The notes: generated by a model from the sequence alone, not told the origin. A DNA stretch of 44,496 bases from an uncultured Opitutaceae bacterium (GCA_903862595.1 CAIOYO010000157.1:1-44496), one strand, 5' to 3'; shown: positions 18,666-27,723, numbered from the stretch's first letter. Numbers and translations are program-made.

Positions 18666-20582
18666 ATGCCCTCCGACCTGCCGCTGAGTCCGGTCGATGC
18701 GTCCACGTCCAACTGGACGCTGGTGCGTCGGCTTTGGGGTTTGGCGTGGCGTTACCGCCTGCGGTGCCTGCAGGTGCTGGGCTTGCAGCTGGTGCTGCTC
18801 ACGCTCGGCTTGGCCGGCCTTAGTCTCACGGGTGTTGGCATCGACTACATCCGCTATGTGTTGGGGAAGGAGCATCCGTCGCTGGAGACGCCGGAAATCG
18901 CGATGCCAGTGATTCAGTTTGGCCCGGCGTTGCCTGCGACGTGGTCGCCGACGGAGGTCATCCTCTTGATCGCGGGCCTGATTCTCGCGATGGCGGCGGT
19001 GCGGGCCTGCCTCAACTACGCCTACTCGATTGCGATCAACGGTCTGGTGCAGCTCCGGCTCGTGGTGGATCTCCGCGCGGAGATCTACGACAAGCTGCAG
19101 CGGCTCAGCTTTCGGTTCTTCGATGCGAACACCACGGGTTCCATCATCACCCGGGTGACGGGCGACGTGCAGAGCGTGCGTATGTTCGTGGATCAGGTCC
19201 TGATCCAGAGCCTGATCATGGTGATTTCGCTCACCGTCTACATCATTTACATGGTCAGTCTGCACCCAGGTCTGACCCTGGCCTGCCTCGCGACCACGCC
19301 CGTGCTCTGGCTCATGTCGATGCAGTTCTCGCGCAAGATCCAGCCGGCCTACGCGCAGAACCGCACGCTGGTGGAGCGGATGGTGCAGAACCTGGCGGAG
19401 AGCATCCAAGGCATCCAAGTGACGAAGGGCTTTGGCCGAGAGGTGGAGGATCGGGCCCGCTTTGATGCCGGCAACGATGCGGTCTTGGCGCAGCAGCGCA
19501 GCATCTTCTGGCGGGTCAGCCTCTTCTCGCCGGCGGTGGGCCTCCTGACTCGCGTGAACATGGTGGTGCTGCTCGGCTACGGCGGCTGGCTCGTGCTTGA
19601 GGGCAAGCTGCCGCTGGGAGCGGGGCTCATCGTGTTTGCGGGGCTGCTCGAGCAGTTCTCGGGTCAGGTCAACCAAGTGGCGACCGTGGTGAACAGCGTG
19701 CAGCAGTCGCTGATCGGGGCGCGCCGCGTCTTCGAGATCCTGGATGCGCCGGTGGAGGTGAAGAGTCGGCCGGGTGCGATCCGGAGGCCGCGGCTGACGG
19801 GTGCGGTGGCGATTGAGCGGGTGAGCTTTGCGTATGACGGCATTGATCCGGTGTTGCGGGACATCTCGCTTGAGGTGAAGCCGGGGCAGTGTGTGGCCAT
19901 CCTCGGGGCGACGGGGGCGGGGAAGAGCGTCTTGATGAGCTTGATCCCGCGCTTTTGGGATCCGACTTCCGGGCGGGTGCTGCTTGATGGCATCGACGCG
20001 CGCGATCTCGAGCTCGATGACCTGCGGCGCAACATCGGCCTGGTGTTTCAGGAAAGCTTCCTCTTCTCGAACACCGTCGCTGCGAACATCGCGTTCGGGC
20101 ATCCGGATGCGACGCGTGAGCAGATCGAGAAGGCGGCGCGGATCGCGGCGGCGCACGACTTCATCATGGCGTTGCCGAAGGGCTACGACACGATCCTCGG
20201 CGAGAGCGGCAACACCCTCTCGGGAGGGCAGCGGCAGCGGCTGGCGATCGCGCGCGCGGTCTTGCTCGAACCGCCGATCCTGCTGCTCGATGACCCCACG
20301 GCGGCGATCGACAGCGAGACGGAGCACGAGATCTTCGAGGCGCTCGATCGGGCGATCGCGGGCCGTACGACCTTCATCGTCGCACACCGCCTGAGCACGC
20401 TGCGCCGGGCGGACTTCATCATCGTGATGGAGGATGGACGCATCGTGCAGCGTGGCCGGCACGACGAACTCATGCGCGAGCCGGGTCCGTACCTGCGCGT
20501 GGCCAACCTCCAGTTGCGGGACGGCCGGGAGCTGCAGCAGCAGGCGTTGAACCAGGGCGCCGCGCCAGGAGGTGCCGCGTGA
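18666..20582 (+). CDS. ABC exporter subunit with degenerate catalytic site
   Basis: A 638-residue half-transporter: an N-terminal six-helix membrane domain (about 30-340) and a C-terminal ATPase. Walker A is GATGAGKS (414-421), the signature is LSGGQRQR, and Walker B is LLLDDP with Asp543 where a catalytic Glu is usual. In heterodimeric exporters of the TM287/288 and LmrCD type, the subunit with Asp here forms the non-hydrolysing site. Its TGA stop overlaps the GTG start of the next gene, the second half. The exported substrate is unknown; lipids, drugs and peptides are all known for this family. Confidence 0.93.
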   Translation: MPSDLPLSPVDASTSNWTLVRRLWGLAWRYRLRCLQVLGLQLVLLTLGLAGLSLTGVGIDYIRYVLGKEHPSLETPEIAMPVIQFGPALPATWSPTEVILLIAGLILAMAAVRACLNYAYSIAINGLVQLRLVVDLRAEIYDKLQRLSFRFFDANTTGSIITRVTGDVQSVRMFVDQVLIQSLIMVISLTVYIIYMVSLHPGLTLACLATTPVLWLMSMQFSRKIQPAYAQNRTLVERMVQNLAESIQGIQVTKGFGREVEDRARFDAGNDAVLAQQRSIFWRVSLFSPAVGLLTRVNMVVLLGYGGWLVLEGKLPLGAGLIVFAGLLEQFSGQVNQVATVVNSVQQSLIGARRVFEILDAPVEVKSRPGAIRRPRLTGAVAIERVSFAYDGIDPVLRDISLEVKPGQCVAILGATGAGKSVLMSLIPRFWDPTSGRVLLDGIDARDLELDDLRRNIGLVFQESFLFSNTVAANIAFGHPDATREQIEKAARIAAAHDFIMALPKGYDTILGESGNTLSGGQRQRLAIARAVLLEPPILLLDDPTAAIDSETEHEIFEALDRAIAGRTTFIVAHRLSTLRRADFIIVMEDGRIVQRGRHDELMREPGPYLRVANLQLRDGRELQQQALNQGAAPGGAA

Positions 20583-22492
20583 GCCTGCGTCCCGATCCCA
20601 ATCCCCGTCCCCAGCCCGGTCCCGCCGGTCGCGACCTGATGCTCGTGTACCGGTCGCGCGACGATGATGACGAGGAGCAGTTCCGGCCGCTGGAATGGGG
20701 GCTGATCCGTCGGCTCTTCACCTACGCCGGACCGGTGCGCCGCAAGCTCACCGCCCTGTCGATCCTGACGGTGATCCGTGCCGCGCAACTCCCGATGCTG
20801 CCCTGGCTCGTGTCGGCCGTGATCGGACTGATGAGCCAAGGGGTGATCACCCGCGAGGATTCGCGGTGGCTGTGGTGGGGCGTGGCGGCGTATGCGATCC
20901 TGGCCCTGCTCACCGACGTGCTCTTCCACTTCCGTCAGCGCTATGCGTTGGAGGTTGGCGAGGTGGTGGTGAACCGGCTGCGGGCGGACATCTTCGCGAA
21001 GGTGCAGCGCCAGCCGATGAGCTTCTTCCATCGGGTCAAGCTGGGTCGGATCATCAGCCGCGTGACCAGTGACGTGGAGGCGCTGCGCGTCGGCATCCAG
21101 GACGTGCTCTTCGTCTCGGTGATCCAGTTCGGCCAGATGCTATTTGCGGCGGTGATCATGGCCTTCTGCGACTGGGTCCTTTTCCTTGTCGTGGTCGGCA
21201 TGGCTCCCGTGCTGTGGGCGGTGAATCAGCGGTTCCGCATGCGGCTGAGCCAACTGACTCGAGCCTCGCAGGAAAGCTTCAGCCGGGTGACGGCGACGCT
21301 GGCGGAGTCGGTCAATGGCATCCGGGTAACGCAGGGGTTCGTGCGTCAGGACACGAACGCCGGGCTGTTTCGCAACCTCCTGATGGATCATTCGCGGTAC
21401 AACATCGCGCTGGCGCGGACCTCGGCGCGGCTGCTGCCGATCCTCGAGTTGAACAGCCAGTTCTTCATCGCGATCCTCCTGATGCTCGGAGGATGGCGGA
21501 CCTTCCATGGGCTGATGAGCATCTCGGACCTGATCCAGTTCTTCTTCCTCGCGAACCTCTTTTTCTCCCCGATCCAGATCATCGGTAACCAGTATAATCA
21601 AGCGCTGGTGGCGATGGCGGGGGCGGAGCGGGTGTTTCGCTTGATCGACACCCCGCCGGACTGGACGGATGCGTTGGAGGCGGTGGCCTTGCCGGATCCG
21701 CGGGCGGGTGTTTCAGGCGGAGTGGAGGGAGCGCGCGTGGAGTTTCGCGACGTGTCGTTCGGCTACACGCCGGAACGCCGTGTGCTGCATGGCATCTCGT
21801 TCACGGCCGAGCCTGGCCAATCGATCGCGCTCGTCGGGCACACCGGCAGCGGCAAGAGCTCGATCATCAATCTCGTGGCGAAGTTCTATCTTCCGACCGA
21901 AGGCGAGGTGCGGATCGATGGCCGGGAGATTCGCACACTCACGAGCCAGTCGCTGCACCGGCAGATGGGCATGGTGCAGCAGCAGAATTTTCTCTTCAGC
22001 GGCACGCTGATGGAGAACATCCGCATGGCGCGGCCGGACGCGACGGATGACGACGTGCGGGCGGCGGCGGCGAAGCTCGACTGCTTGGATATCCTCGAGG
22101 CGCTGCCGCGTGGATTGCTGACCGAGGTCGGAGAGCGGGGCGCCGGACTTTCGGTGGGCCAGCGCCAGCTCGTGTGTTTCACCCGCGCGCTGCTGGCGGA
22201 CCCGCGGATCCTCATTCTCGACGAGGCGACGAGCTCGATCGACGCGCTCACCGAGGCGCGCCTGCAGAAGGCCCTGCGCACGCTCCTCGTGGGTCGCACG
22301 AGCTTCGTGGTGGCACATCGCCTCAGCACCATCCGCAGCGCAGATCAGGTCCTCGTGCTGGACGATGGCCGCATCATCGAACGCGGCACGCACGACCAAC
22401 TCCTGTCGTTGAAAGGCCACTACGCAGCGCTTTACCAACAGTTCGTGCAGATCGACGATCCCGGTTCAGGGAGGGGAAAAGCGGGCGCGTGA
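20579..22492 (+). CDS. ABC exporter subunit with canonical Walker B
   Basis: A 637-residue half-transporter paired with the gene before it. The start is GTG at 20579, overlapping the previous stop in GTGA. The membrane domain spans about 40-345; Walker A is GHTGSGKSS, the signature is the variant LSVGQRQL, and Walker B is LILDEATSS with the catalytic Glu intact. The variant signature would face the degenerate Walker B of the partner, so the pair has one active and one silent site. The His switch is in VVAHRLSTI. Confidence 0.94.
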   Translation: MSLRPDPNPRPQPGPAGRDLMLVYRSRDDDDEEQFRPLEWGLIRRLFTYAGPVRRKLTALSILTVIRAAQLPMLPWLVSAVIGLMSQGVITREDSRWLWWGVAAYAILALLTDVLFHFRQRYALEVGEVVVNRLRADIFAKVQRQPMSFFHRVKLGRIISRVTSDVEALRVGIQDVLFVSVIQFGQMLFAAVIMAFCDWVLFLVVVGMAPVLWAVNQRFRMRLSQLTRASQESFSRVTATLAESVNGIRVTQGFVRQDTNAGLFRNLLMDHSRYNIALARTSARLLPILELNSQFFIAILLMLGGWRTFHGLMSISDLIQFFFLANLFFSPIQIIGNQYNQALVAMAGAERVFRLIDTPPDWTDALEAVALPDPRAGVSGGVEGARVEFRDVSFGYTPERRVLHGISFTAEPGQSIALVGHTGSGKSSIINLVAKFYLPTEGEVRIDGREIRTLTSQSLHRQMGMVQQQNFLFSGTLMENIRMARPDATDDDVRAAAAKLDCLDILEALPRGLLTEVGERGAGLSVGQRQLVCFTRALLADPRILILDEATSSIDALTEARLQKALRTLLVGRTSFVVAHRLSTIRSADQVLVLDDGRIIERGTHDQLLSLKGHYAALYQQFVQIDDPGSGRGKAGA

Positions 22493-22613
22493 AGCCTTTC
22501 CCGGCAGGTGGTCAATCTGACACTTGCAAAAGTTTTCTCCTCTGAAAAACGGCGAGTTGCCGTCGAGAAATGCATTGCAATTCCCCGGCGCTGCCCTATG
22601 CCTTGGGTCCGAT

Positions 22614-22874
22614 ATGGCTAAACGCAAACCCAACGCTGCCTTCCTCAAACCGGTTCAGCCTGATGACGCCCTCGCGGCGGTTGTCGGTTCTAAACCCCTC
22701 CCTCGTACCGATCTCACCAAGAAGCTCTGGGACTACATCAAGAAGAATGGTCTCCAGGACAAGAAGGTGAGAACCCAGATCAATGCCGACGACAAGCTGA
22801 AGCCGGTCTTCAACGGCAAGAAGTCGGTCAGCATGTTCGAGATGACGAAGCTCGTCTCGGGCCACCTGAAGTAA
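22614..22874 (+). CDS. SWIB/MDM2 domain protein
   Basis: An 86-residue protein consisting almost entirely of a SWIB domain: LPRTDLTKKLWDYIKKNGLQ, then INADDKLKPVFNGKKSVSMFEMTKLVSGHL (given here in parts; residues 30-85). SWIB domains are typical of eukaryotic chromatin remodelling complexes, and in bacteria are best known from Chlamydiae and Verrucomicrobia. A Lys-rich N-terminus (AKRKPN) would suit DNA contact, but its bacterial role is not settled. The start at 22614 is chosen because residues upstream in the open frame are unlike the family. A possible -35 TTGCAA (22575) and -10 TATGCC (22597) precede it. Confidence 0.92.
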   Translation: MAKRKPNAAFLKPVQPDDALAAVVGSKPLPRTDLTKKLWDYIKKNGLQDKKVRTQINADDKLKPVFNGKKSVSMFEMTKLVSGHLK

Positions 22875-22897
22875 TTCTCGGTCGCTCTGACCTTTTG

Positions 22898-22931
22898 AAC
22901 GCCGGCTCCCTCTTGGAGCCGGCGTTTTTTT
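22898..22931 (+). terminator. Strong rho-independent terminator
   Basis: AACGCCGGCTCC (22898-22909) pairs perfectly over 12 bases with GGAGCCGGCGTT (22915-22926), with a 5-base loop, and runs into a T tract to 22931. It ends the SWIB transcript 23 bases after its stop and lies just beyond the end of the convergent gene. Confidence 0.93.
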
Positions 22932-22936
22932 GTGCC

Positions 22937-23617
22937 CTAGCGTGGGCTCTTGCCGGGGGCGGAGCCGACAAGCGTGACCTTGGCGCGGCCCTTGATGCCC
23001 TCGAACTCGATGAAGAAGGTACCGAGCAGTCCCGGCTTGATCCAGACGCGGCGCCGGGTCGCGTCGCGGGGGGCCTCGTACTCACCTTGGATGACGCGCC
23101 AGCGCTGTCCGTTGGTCAGCGTGAAGACCGTGCCCTCGCGCCATCCGGCGAACTCGCCGACGAGTTCGCTTTCGAGAGTGTCGTAGTCGATCTGGGTGCC
23201 GGGCTTCAGGCGAATGCGTTCGAGGAGGCTCTCCTTGCGCGCGGGCGCGGGTGTCGGTGTCGCCGCGGCGCCTGCGGCCGCTGCGGCGGCGAGACGCTCC
23301 GCAGTGGCCTTGGCCTCACGAACCACGCGCTCGGCCTCCGCCTCCGCGAGGCGGGCCGCTTCGCGGGCCCGCGCGAGTTCTCCGGATTCGTGCGCTCTGA
23401 CCAATCGGTTCAGTTCCTGGAGTTCCGCCTCCGTCAGCTTCCCCAGACCAGCGCCGGAGAACTCGGCGGCGCTCAGCGCAGCGGAGAAAGGGGCAGGGCG
23501 GGGTGGTGGACCGGACTCGGCTCGTCCGATGGGGAGTCCGGCGAGAATGACGACGGCGTACGCCGCGAGACTGGGCCTGAACAGGTGTAGCGACCGGACG
23601 GAACGGTGGAAAAACAT
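22937..23617 (-). CDS. Exported protein of unknown function with helical linker
   Basis: A 226-residue protein. The N-terminus carries a hydrophobic export signal (LAAYAVVILAGLPIGRA, about 17-33). A short segment GLGKLTEAELQELNRLV is followed by an Ala/Glu/Arg-rich helix (about 80-112) and a Pro-rich hinge. The C-terminal 95 residues look like two or three short beta modules: GEFAGWREGTVFTLTNGQRW, RVIQGEYEA, then RRVWIKPGLLGTFFIEFEG. The ending is like beta-barrel modules used in small periplasmic proteins, but I cannot name a family. Convergent with the SWIB gene. Confidence 0.7.
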   Translation of the reverse strand: MFFHRSVRSLHLFRPSLAAYAVVILAGLPIGRAESGPPPRPAPFSAALSAAEFSGAGLGKLTEAELQELNRLVRAHESGELARAREAARLAEAEAERVVREAKATAERLAAAAAAGAAATPTPAPARKESLLERIRLKPGTQIDYDTLESELVGEFAGWREGTVFTLTNGQRWRVIQGEYEAPRDATRRRVWIKPGLLGTFFIEFEGIKGRAKVTLVGSAPGKSPR

Positions 23618-23825
23618 GGGGCGTGACCGTGGGCATTCAGTGGACCCCGCCTGGGATGATTCTGCAAGCCCGAGGCGCCGCGGCCCGGGCCCGCGCCTTC
23701 GGCATTTCCTGGCTTCTCCGGGCTTTTCTTTTCGGGAGGATTTTCCTTAGCTCTGCCTCACCCAACCCCGGCCGCCCGTTCGCAAGAAGGGGCAGTCGCG
23801 TCCAAACCCCAACCGTTTCGTCACT

Positions 23826-26800
23826 ATGTTCTCCCTGCGCACCCCGCTCGGGCGGACGCTGGCATTTCTCGCCGCTGCGTTCTGCCTCCTTGCTCCGTCG
23901 GCTCACGCCCAATCCTCCGGCTCCATCGTTGGCCGCGTCTACAATCCGACCACCCAAGAATATGTCCGCGACGCCGAGGTCGAGGTCGAGGGCACGGCCC
24001 TCAAGACCAACACCGAGGTCGGTGGCCTCTTCCAGCTCTTCAACGTGCCCGCCGGCGAGGTCCGGATGGTGGTCCGTTACTCGGGCTACACGACCCAGAC
24101 GCTGACGGTCACCGTCGGCGCGGGCCAGACGGCCACCCGGGACGTGGAGCTTGTTCCCGTGCGGACTCCGGCGAGGGGCGCGGCAGCCGGCGAGGCCGTC
24201 GAACTCACCGCCTTCGTCGTTTCCAGCGAGCGCGAGGGCAACGCCAAGGCCATCATGAACCAGAAGAAGAGCATGAACGTCACCACCTCGGTGGCGTCCG
24301 ACATCTTCGGCGACGTGACGGATGGCAACGTCGGTGAGTTTCTGAAGTACCTGCCCGGCGTGGACCTCGACTACGTCGAGTCCGAGACCCGCGGCCCGCG
24401 CCTCGGCGGCATGGACGCACAGTACGTCGGCGTCTCCTTCGACGGAGTGAAACTGGCGAGCGCCGATGCCAACCGCACCGGCACGCTCGGTCGCGCGACC
24501 AGCTTCGAGGCCTTCTCGATCAGCAGCATCGAGTCGATCGAGATCAACCTGACGGCCAGCTCCGACCAAGACGCCGACGCGCCGGCCGGAACCATCGACA
24601 TGAAGACCCGTCGCGCGTTCGAGCGCAAGGGTCGGCGCATCGCCTACAATTTCAGCCTCAACATGAACTCCGAGGAGTTCCACCTCAAGAAGACCCCCGG
24701 TCCTGGCGGCCGCGAAGAGTACAAGGCACGGCCCAACTACAGCCTCGAGTATTCCGACGTGTTCTTCAACCAGCGCCTCGGTATCGTCGCCAGCTTCAAC
24801 CGCGTCGATTCGTACACCGAGCAGTACCGCCACAACCTGACCTTCAACCGCACGCCGACCGCGACGGACACGCGACCGCTGGTCATCACCCAGCTGAACT
24901 TCAAGGACGGCAACAAGAACATCGCGAAGGACACCTACACGCTGACGGCGGACTTCAAGGCCACGCCGCATCTGGTGCTTTCGAACACGCTCATCTACAA
25001 CTTCGCTCTCGGTCAGTTCTTCAACCGCAACCTGACCTTCGACGCCGCGACGAACAACACCGCAAACAACACCGGTCGCCAGTTCTCCGTCGGTGACCTG
25101 CTCCAAGTGCGGACCAACGGCCTCGCCGCGAACACCTCGCGCAATGCCACGATCAGCAACGGCGACGCTAGCAAGCAGACGCACACGATCACCCTCGCGC
25201 CGCGGTTCGAGTACAAGCGCGGTGCGTGGACCGTGGATGGCGCCGCCACCTACTCCCGTTCCTTCAACAACTACGAGGCTCTCGAGCAGGGCCACGTCCG
25301 ATCGGCCAACGTGAACAGCATTCGCAGCGACTGGGTCGCCACGCGCTCCAGCCTCCAGTCCCATGAGTGGACGGTGCAGCAGTTGAACGGCCCGGATTGG
25401 TTCGACCTCGCGAACTACACCAATCCGCGCATCACGAACGAGGGCCGCTATGCGCGCACCGAGATCTACAGCGCGATGGTCAATGCGAAGTGGGTGCTCC
25501 CGATTTCCCTCCCCACCACCTTGAAGGTGGGTGCCAAATGGACCGAGGAGAGCCGGAAGAACGGCAACGAGACGTCCTACTACACGTGGCAGTACATCGG
25601 CCCGGGCGGCGGCACGACCGGCAACTGGGCGGCCTTCCCGAACCGTAATCTCTTCTCCACGGGGTCGACCAACATCATCACGACTAAGAATGCGGCGGGC
25701 GAGATCAAGACGATGCCCATGATCGACCCGAACGGGATCGCGGATCTCTTCCGCAGCAATCCGGAGTACTTCGTCAACAACGCGACGCCGGACAATTACT
25801 ACAACGCGTTCATCGGTCCCCGCCGCGACATTCTGCAGACCGTGAATGCGGGCTACGGCTTGGCCGATTTCCGGCCGCTGCCCCGACTGCAGATCCGCGC
25901 CGGCGTGCGCTGGGAGGGAACGCAGAACGACGCGCGCGAGTACGATCCGGTCTCACGGACCGCCATGCTCGCCGCCGGCTATGCGCTGAACAGCTCGGGT
26001 CGCGCCACCACCATCCCTGGCCTGCAGTACCAGTTCTTCAGCAAGCCGGAGATCACGCGCACGAAGAAGTATGACAACCTCTTCCCCATGGTCGCCCTGA
26101 AGTACGACCTGCGCGAGAACCTCCAGCTCCACGTCAGCGCGAACAAGGCCATCTCCCGCCCGCCGATCGACGAGCTCACCGGTGCGTGGATCATCAACGA
26201 CGACGCGCTGCTGATCACGTCACCGAACCCGAACCTGCTGCCGGAGTACTCCAAGAACTACGTCGGTCGTCTCGCCTACTACTTCGAGCCGGCCGGCCAG
26301 CTCACCGTCACGGTGCGCCAGAACGACATCGAGAATCTGCGTTCGAATCGCCGCGGCACCTCCGATGAGTTCGGCTTGGGCGACGATCCGATCTACTCAA
26401 GCTACGAGTTCGTGGCGCCGTTCAACGTGCCGAAACCGGTTCGTTTCCGCGGCCTCGAGGTTGGCTATTCGCAGTCGCTCTCCTTCCTTCCGGATCCGTT
26501 CCGCGGCTTCACCGTCAATTCGTCCTACTCGCGCACCTACGCCGATCAGCGCCGCGAACGCATCGCGCCGCACCGGGTGACGATGAGCCTGGGCTACCGC
26601 TACAAGCGTTTCTCGACCCGCGTCGGTGTGATCTGGCACGCCGACACGCCATGGGACACCGTGTACGGCCGCTACAAGCTGCACACGACGAAGTACGACT
26701 TGGGTGGCGAATACCGCCTCAACTCCCGGGTATCCTTGTTCTTCCAGGGTCGTAACATCTTCAATGATTCGCAGCGTTGGTACGAGAGCCCATTGGTCGA

Positions 26801-26876
26801 GGGCGAGGCCGGTGCGCTCCGCATCCTCGAGAACTACGGCGCAAACTGGAATTTCGGCGTTAAGGGTATGTTCTAA
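23826..26876 (+). CDS. TonB-dependent receptor with carboxypeptidase-regulatory-like domain
   Basis: A 1016-residue outer-membrane receptor. In order: signal peptide (RTLAFLAAAFCLLAPSAHAQ, to about residue 28); a CarboxypepD_reg-like domain (GSIVGRVYNPTTQEYVRDAE onwards, about 32-112); a possible TonB box near ELTAFVVSS; a plug domain (about 135-265) with FLKYLPGVDLDY and ESIEINLTASSDQDADAPAG; a 22-strand barrel with YSLEYSDVFFNQRLG, and many aromatic-rich strands; and a final strand ending NWNFGVKGMF with the terminal Phe needed for barrel assembly. The extra N-terminal domain is typical of receptors for oligosaccharides or peptides. The ligand is unknown and no partner SusD-like gene is adjacent. 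Confidence 0.94.
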   Translation: MFSLRTPLGRTLAFLAAAFCLLAPSAHAQSSGSIVGRVYNPTTQEYVRDAEVEVEGTALKTNTEVGGLFQLFNVPAGEVRMVVRYSGYTTQTLTVTVGAGQTATRDVELVPVRTPARGAAAGEAVELTAFVVSSEREGNAKAIMNQKKSMNVTTSVASDIFGDVTDGNVGEFLKYLPGVDLDYVESETRGPRLGGMDAQYVGVSFDGVKLASADANRTGTLGRATSFEAFSISSIESIEINLTASSDQDADAPAGTIDMKTRRAFERKGRRIAYNFSLNMNSEEFHLKKTPGPGGREEYKARPNYSLEYSDVFFNQRLGIVASFNRVDSYTEQYRHNLTFNRTPTATDTRPLVITQLNFKDGNKNIAKDTYTLTADFKATPHLVLSNTLIYNFALGQFFNRNLTFDAATNNTANNTGRQFSVGDLLQVRTNGLAANTSRNATISNGDASKQTHTITLAPRFEYKRGAWTVDGAATYSRSFNNYEALEQGHVRSANVNSIRSDWVATRSSLQSHEWTVQQLNGPDWFDLANYTNPRITNEGRYARTEIYSAMVNAKWVLPISLPTTLKVGAKWTEESRKNGNETSYYTWQYIGPGGGTTGNWAAFPNRNLFSTGSTNIITTKNAAGEIKTMPMIDPNGIADLFRSNPEYFVNNATPDNYYNAFIGPRRDILQTVNAGYGLADFRPLPRLQIRAGVRWEGTQNDAREYDPVSRTAMLAAGYALNSSGRATTIPGLQYQFFSKPEITRTKKYDNLFPMVALKYDLRENLQLHVSANKAISRPPIDELTGAWIINDDALLITSPNPNLLPEYSKNYVGRLAYYFEPAGQLTVTVRQNDIENLRSNRRGTSDEFGLGDDPIYSSYEFVAPFNVPKPVRFRGLEVGYSQSLSFLPDPFRGFTVNSSYSRTYADQRRERIAPHRVTMSLGYRYKRFSTRVGVIWHADTPWDTVYGRYKLHTTKYDLGGEYRLNSRVSLFFQGRNIFNDSQRWYESPLVEGEAGALRILENYGANWNFGVKGMF

Positions 26877-26888
26877 GCGTCCGGGCAC

Positions 26889-26924
26889 GTCACCGGCCGG
26901 TCACGTTGTGCGCCGGCCGGTGAC
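26889..26924. terminator. Long hairpin after the TonB-dependent receptor
   Basis: GTCACCGGCCGG (26889-26900) pairs perfectly with CCGGCCGGTGAC (26913-26924) over 12 bases, around a 12-base loop. There is no T-run on either side, so it is either a factor-assisted terminator or a 3'-end stabiliser. It starts 12 bases after the receptor stop. Confidence 0.5.
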
Positions 26925-26978
26925 TCCGCGCTTGCCAAGGAATTTGCGTCGGGGTCAGGGTGTCGGCCCGTTTTTCGT

Positions 26979-27446
26979 ATGGCCGGCCGTCTCACCGCCC
27001 TCCTCGATCCTTCCCGCATCCTCCTGCACGTGCAGGCGGCTAAGCGTACCGTGGCCATCCACGAGGTGGCACGTCTGCTGGAAGGGCATCCGGAGGTGGA
27101 GAATTTCCAAGGGTTCTACCAGGAATTGCTCGCGCGGGAACGGCTGGATACGACCTACCTCGGAAACCAGGTCGCCCTGCCGCACGCCCGGACCGAGCAT
27201 GTCCACTCCATCGTCCTTGCGGTCGGTCGCAGCGATGGGGGGATCTTGTTCGAGAACTGCAATCAAACGGTGCGCCTACTATTCGTGCTCGGTACGCCGA
27301 AGTCCAACCCGGGCGACTACCTGCAGGTGGTCAGCGCGCTCTGCCGCCTGCTGAAGGAGGCGTCCACGCGCGAGGCCTTGATGGCGGCTGCCACCGCCGA
27401 GGACTTCATCGCGGTGGTCCGGCGTTTCGAGGAAGGTACGCTTTAG
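26979..27446 (+). CDS. PTS EIIA type-2 (fructose/Ntr) domain protein
   Basis: A 155-residue single-domain EIIA protein. The phosphorylatable histidine is His69 in ALPHARTEH, in the usual GNQVALPHARTE context, and the N-terminal LLDPSRILLHVQAAKRTVAIHEVA is typical of PtsN/FruA-type EIIA (split, residues 8-31). No EIIB or EIIC permease is near, so it is likely regulatory, as PtsN is, rather than a sugar transporter part. It would accept phosphate from an HPr-like protein coded elsewhere. The gene stands alone between a receptor and a convergent slyX. Confidence 0.9.
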   Translation: MAGRLTALLDPSRILLHVQAAKRTVAIHEVARLLEGHPEVENFQGFYQELLARERLDTTYLGNQVALPHARTEHVHSIVLAVGRSDGGILFENCNQTVRLLFVLGTPKSNPGDYLQVVSALCRLLKEASTREALMAAATAEDFIAVVRRFEEGTL

Positions 27447-27447
27447 T

Positions 27448-27474
27448 CCGGATAATCCGGCCGCAGCTGCGGCC
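27448..27474. repeat. Two adjoining perfect palindromes between convergent genes
   Basis: CCGGATAATCCGG (27448-27460) is a perfect 13-base odd palindrome and shares its last GG with GGCCGCAGCTGCGGCC (27459-27474), a perfect 16-base palindrome. They begin two bases after the EIIA stop and lie before the convergent slyX end, so they could act as a two-way transcription stop. No T-run is present. Confidence 0.6.
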
Positions 27475-27516
27475 TGCCGTCACTTGGCTGGGCGGCGTCA
27501 GCCTTTCGGCGGTCCC

Positions 27517-27723
27517 TCAGTAGTGCGGCGGGCGTTCGTCGCCGGCCGACGGCAGGGTTTCGGTTGGAGCGGAGGACTCAGCGCGCTCCCGCAGGCGCAG
27601 GCATTCGCGGCGCACGAGGTCCAGGGCCTCGCTCAGCTCGAGCATGGCCTTGTCCTGCTTGGTGACATGGTGCTCAAGCCAGGCAATGCGTTCCTCGAGG
27701 CGTTCGATGCGGGGGTCAGACAT
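27517..27723 (-). CDS. slyX: SlyX family protein
   Basis: A 68-residue coiled-coil protein. The sequence opens SDPRIERLEERIAWLEHHV, continues as a heptad-like helix through LELSEALDLVRRECLRLRE, and ends in PPHY, the terminal signature of SlyX. The function of SlyX is unclear even in E. coli. The start at 27723 is the only one giving the normal family N-terminus; the frame is open upstream into unrelated Arg/Pro-rich residues. Confidence 0.9.
   Translation of the reverse strand: MSDPRIERLEERIAWLEHHVTKQDKAMLELSEALDLVRRECLRLRERAESSAPTETLPSAGDERPPHY

Noticed and set aside
18636-20462. A 608-codon minus-strand frame opposite the first ABC exporter gene
   Set aside because: Arg/His/Gln/Pro-rich antisense frame without any conserved motif.
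23637-25364. A 575-codon minus-strand frame opposite the first TonB-dependent receptor
   Set aside because: No signal, membrane or domain features; the receptor on the other strand explains the region.
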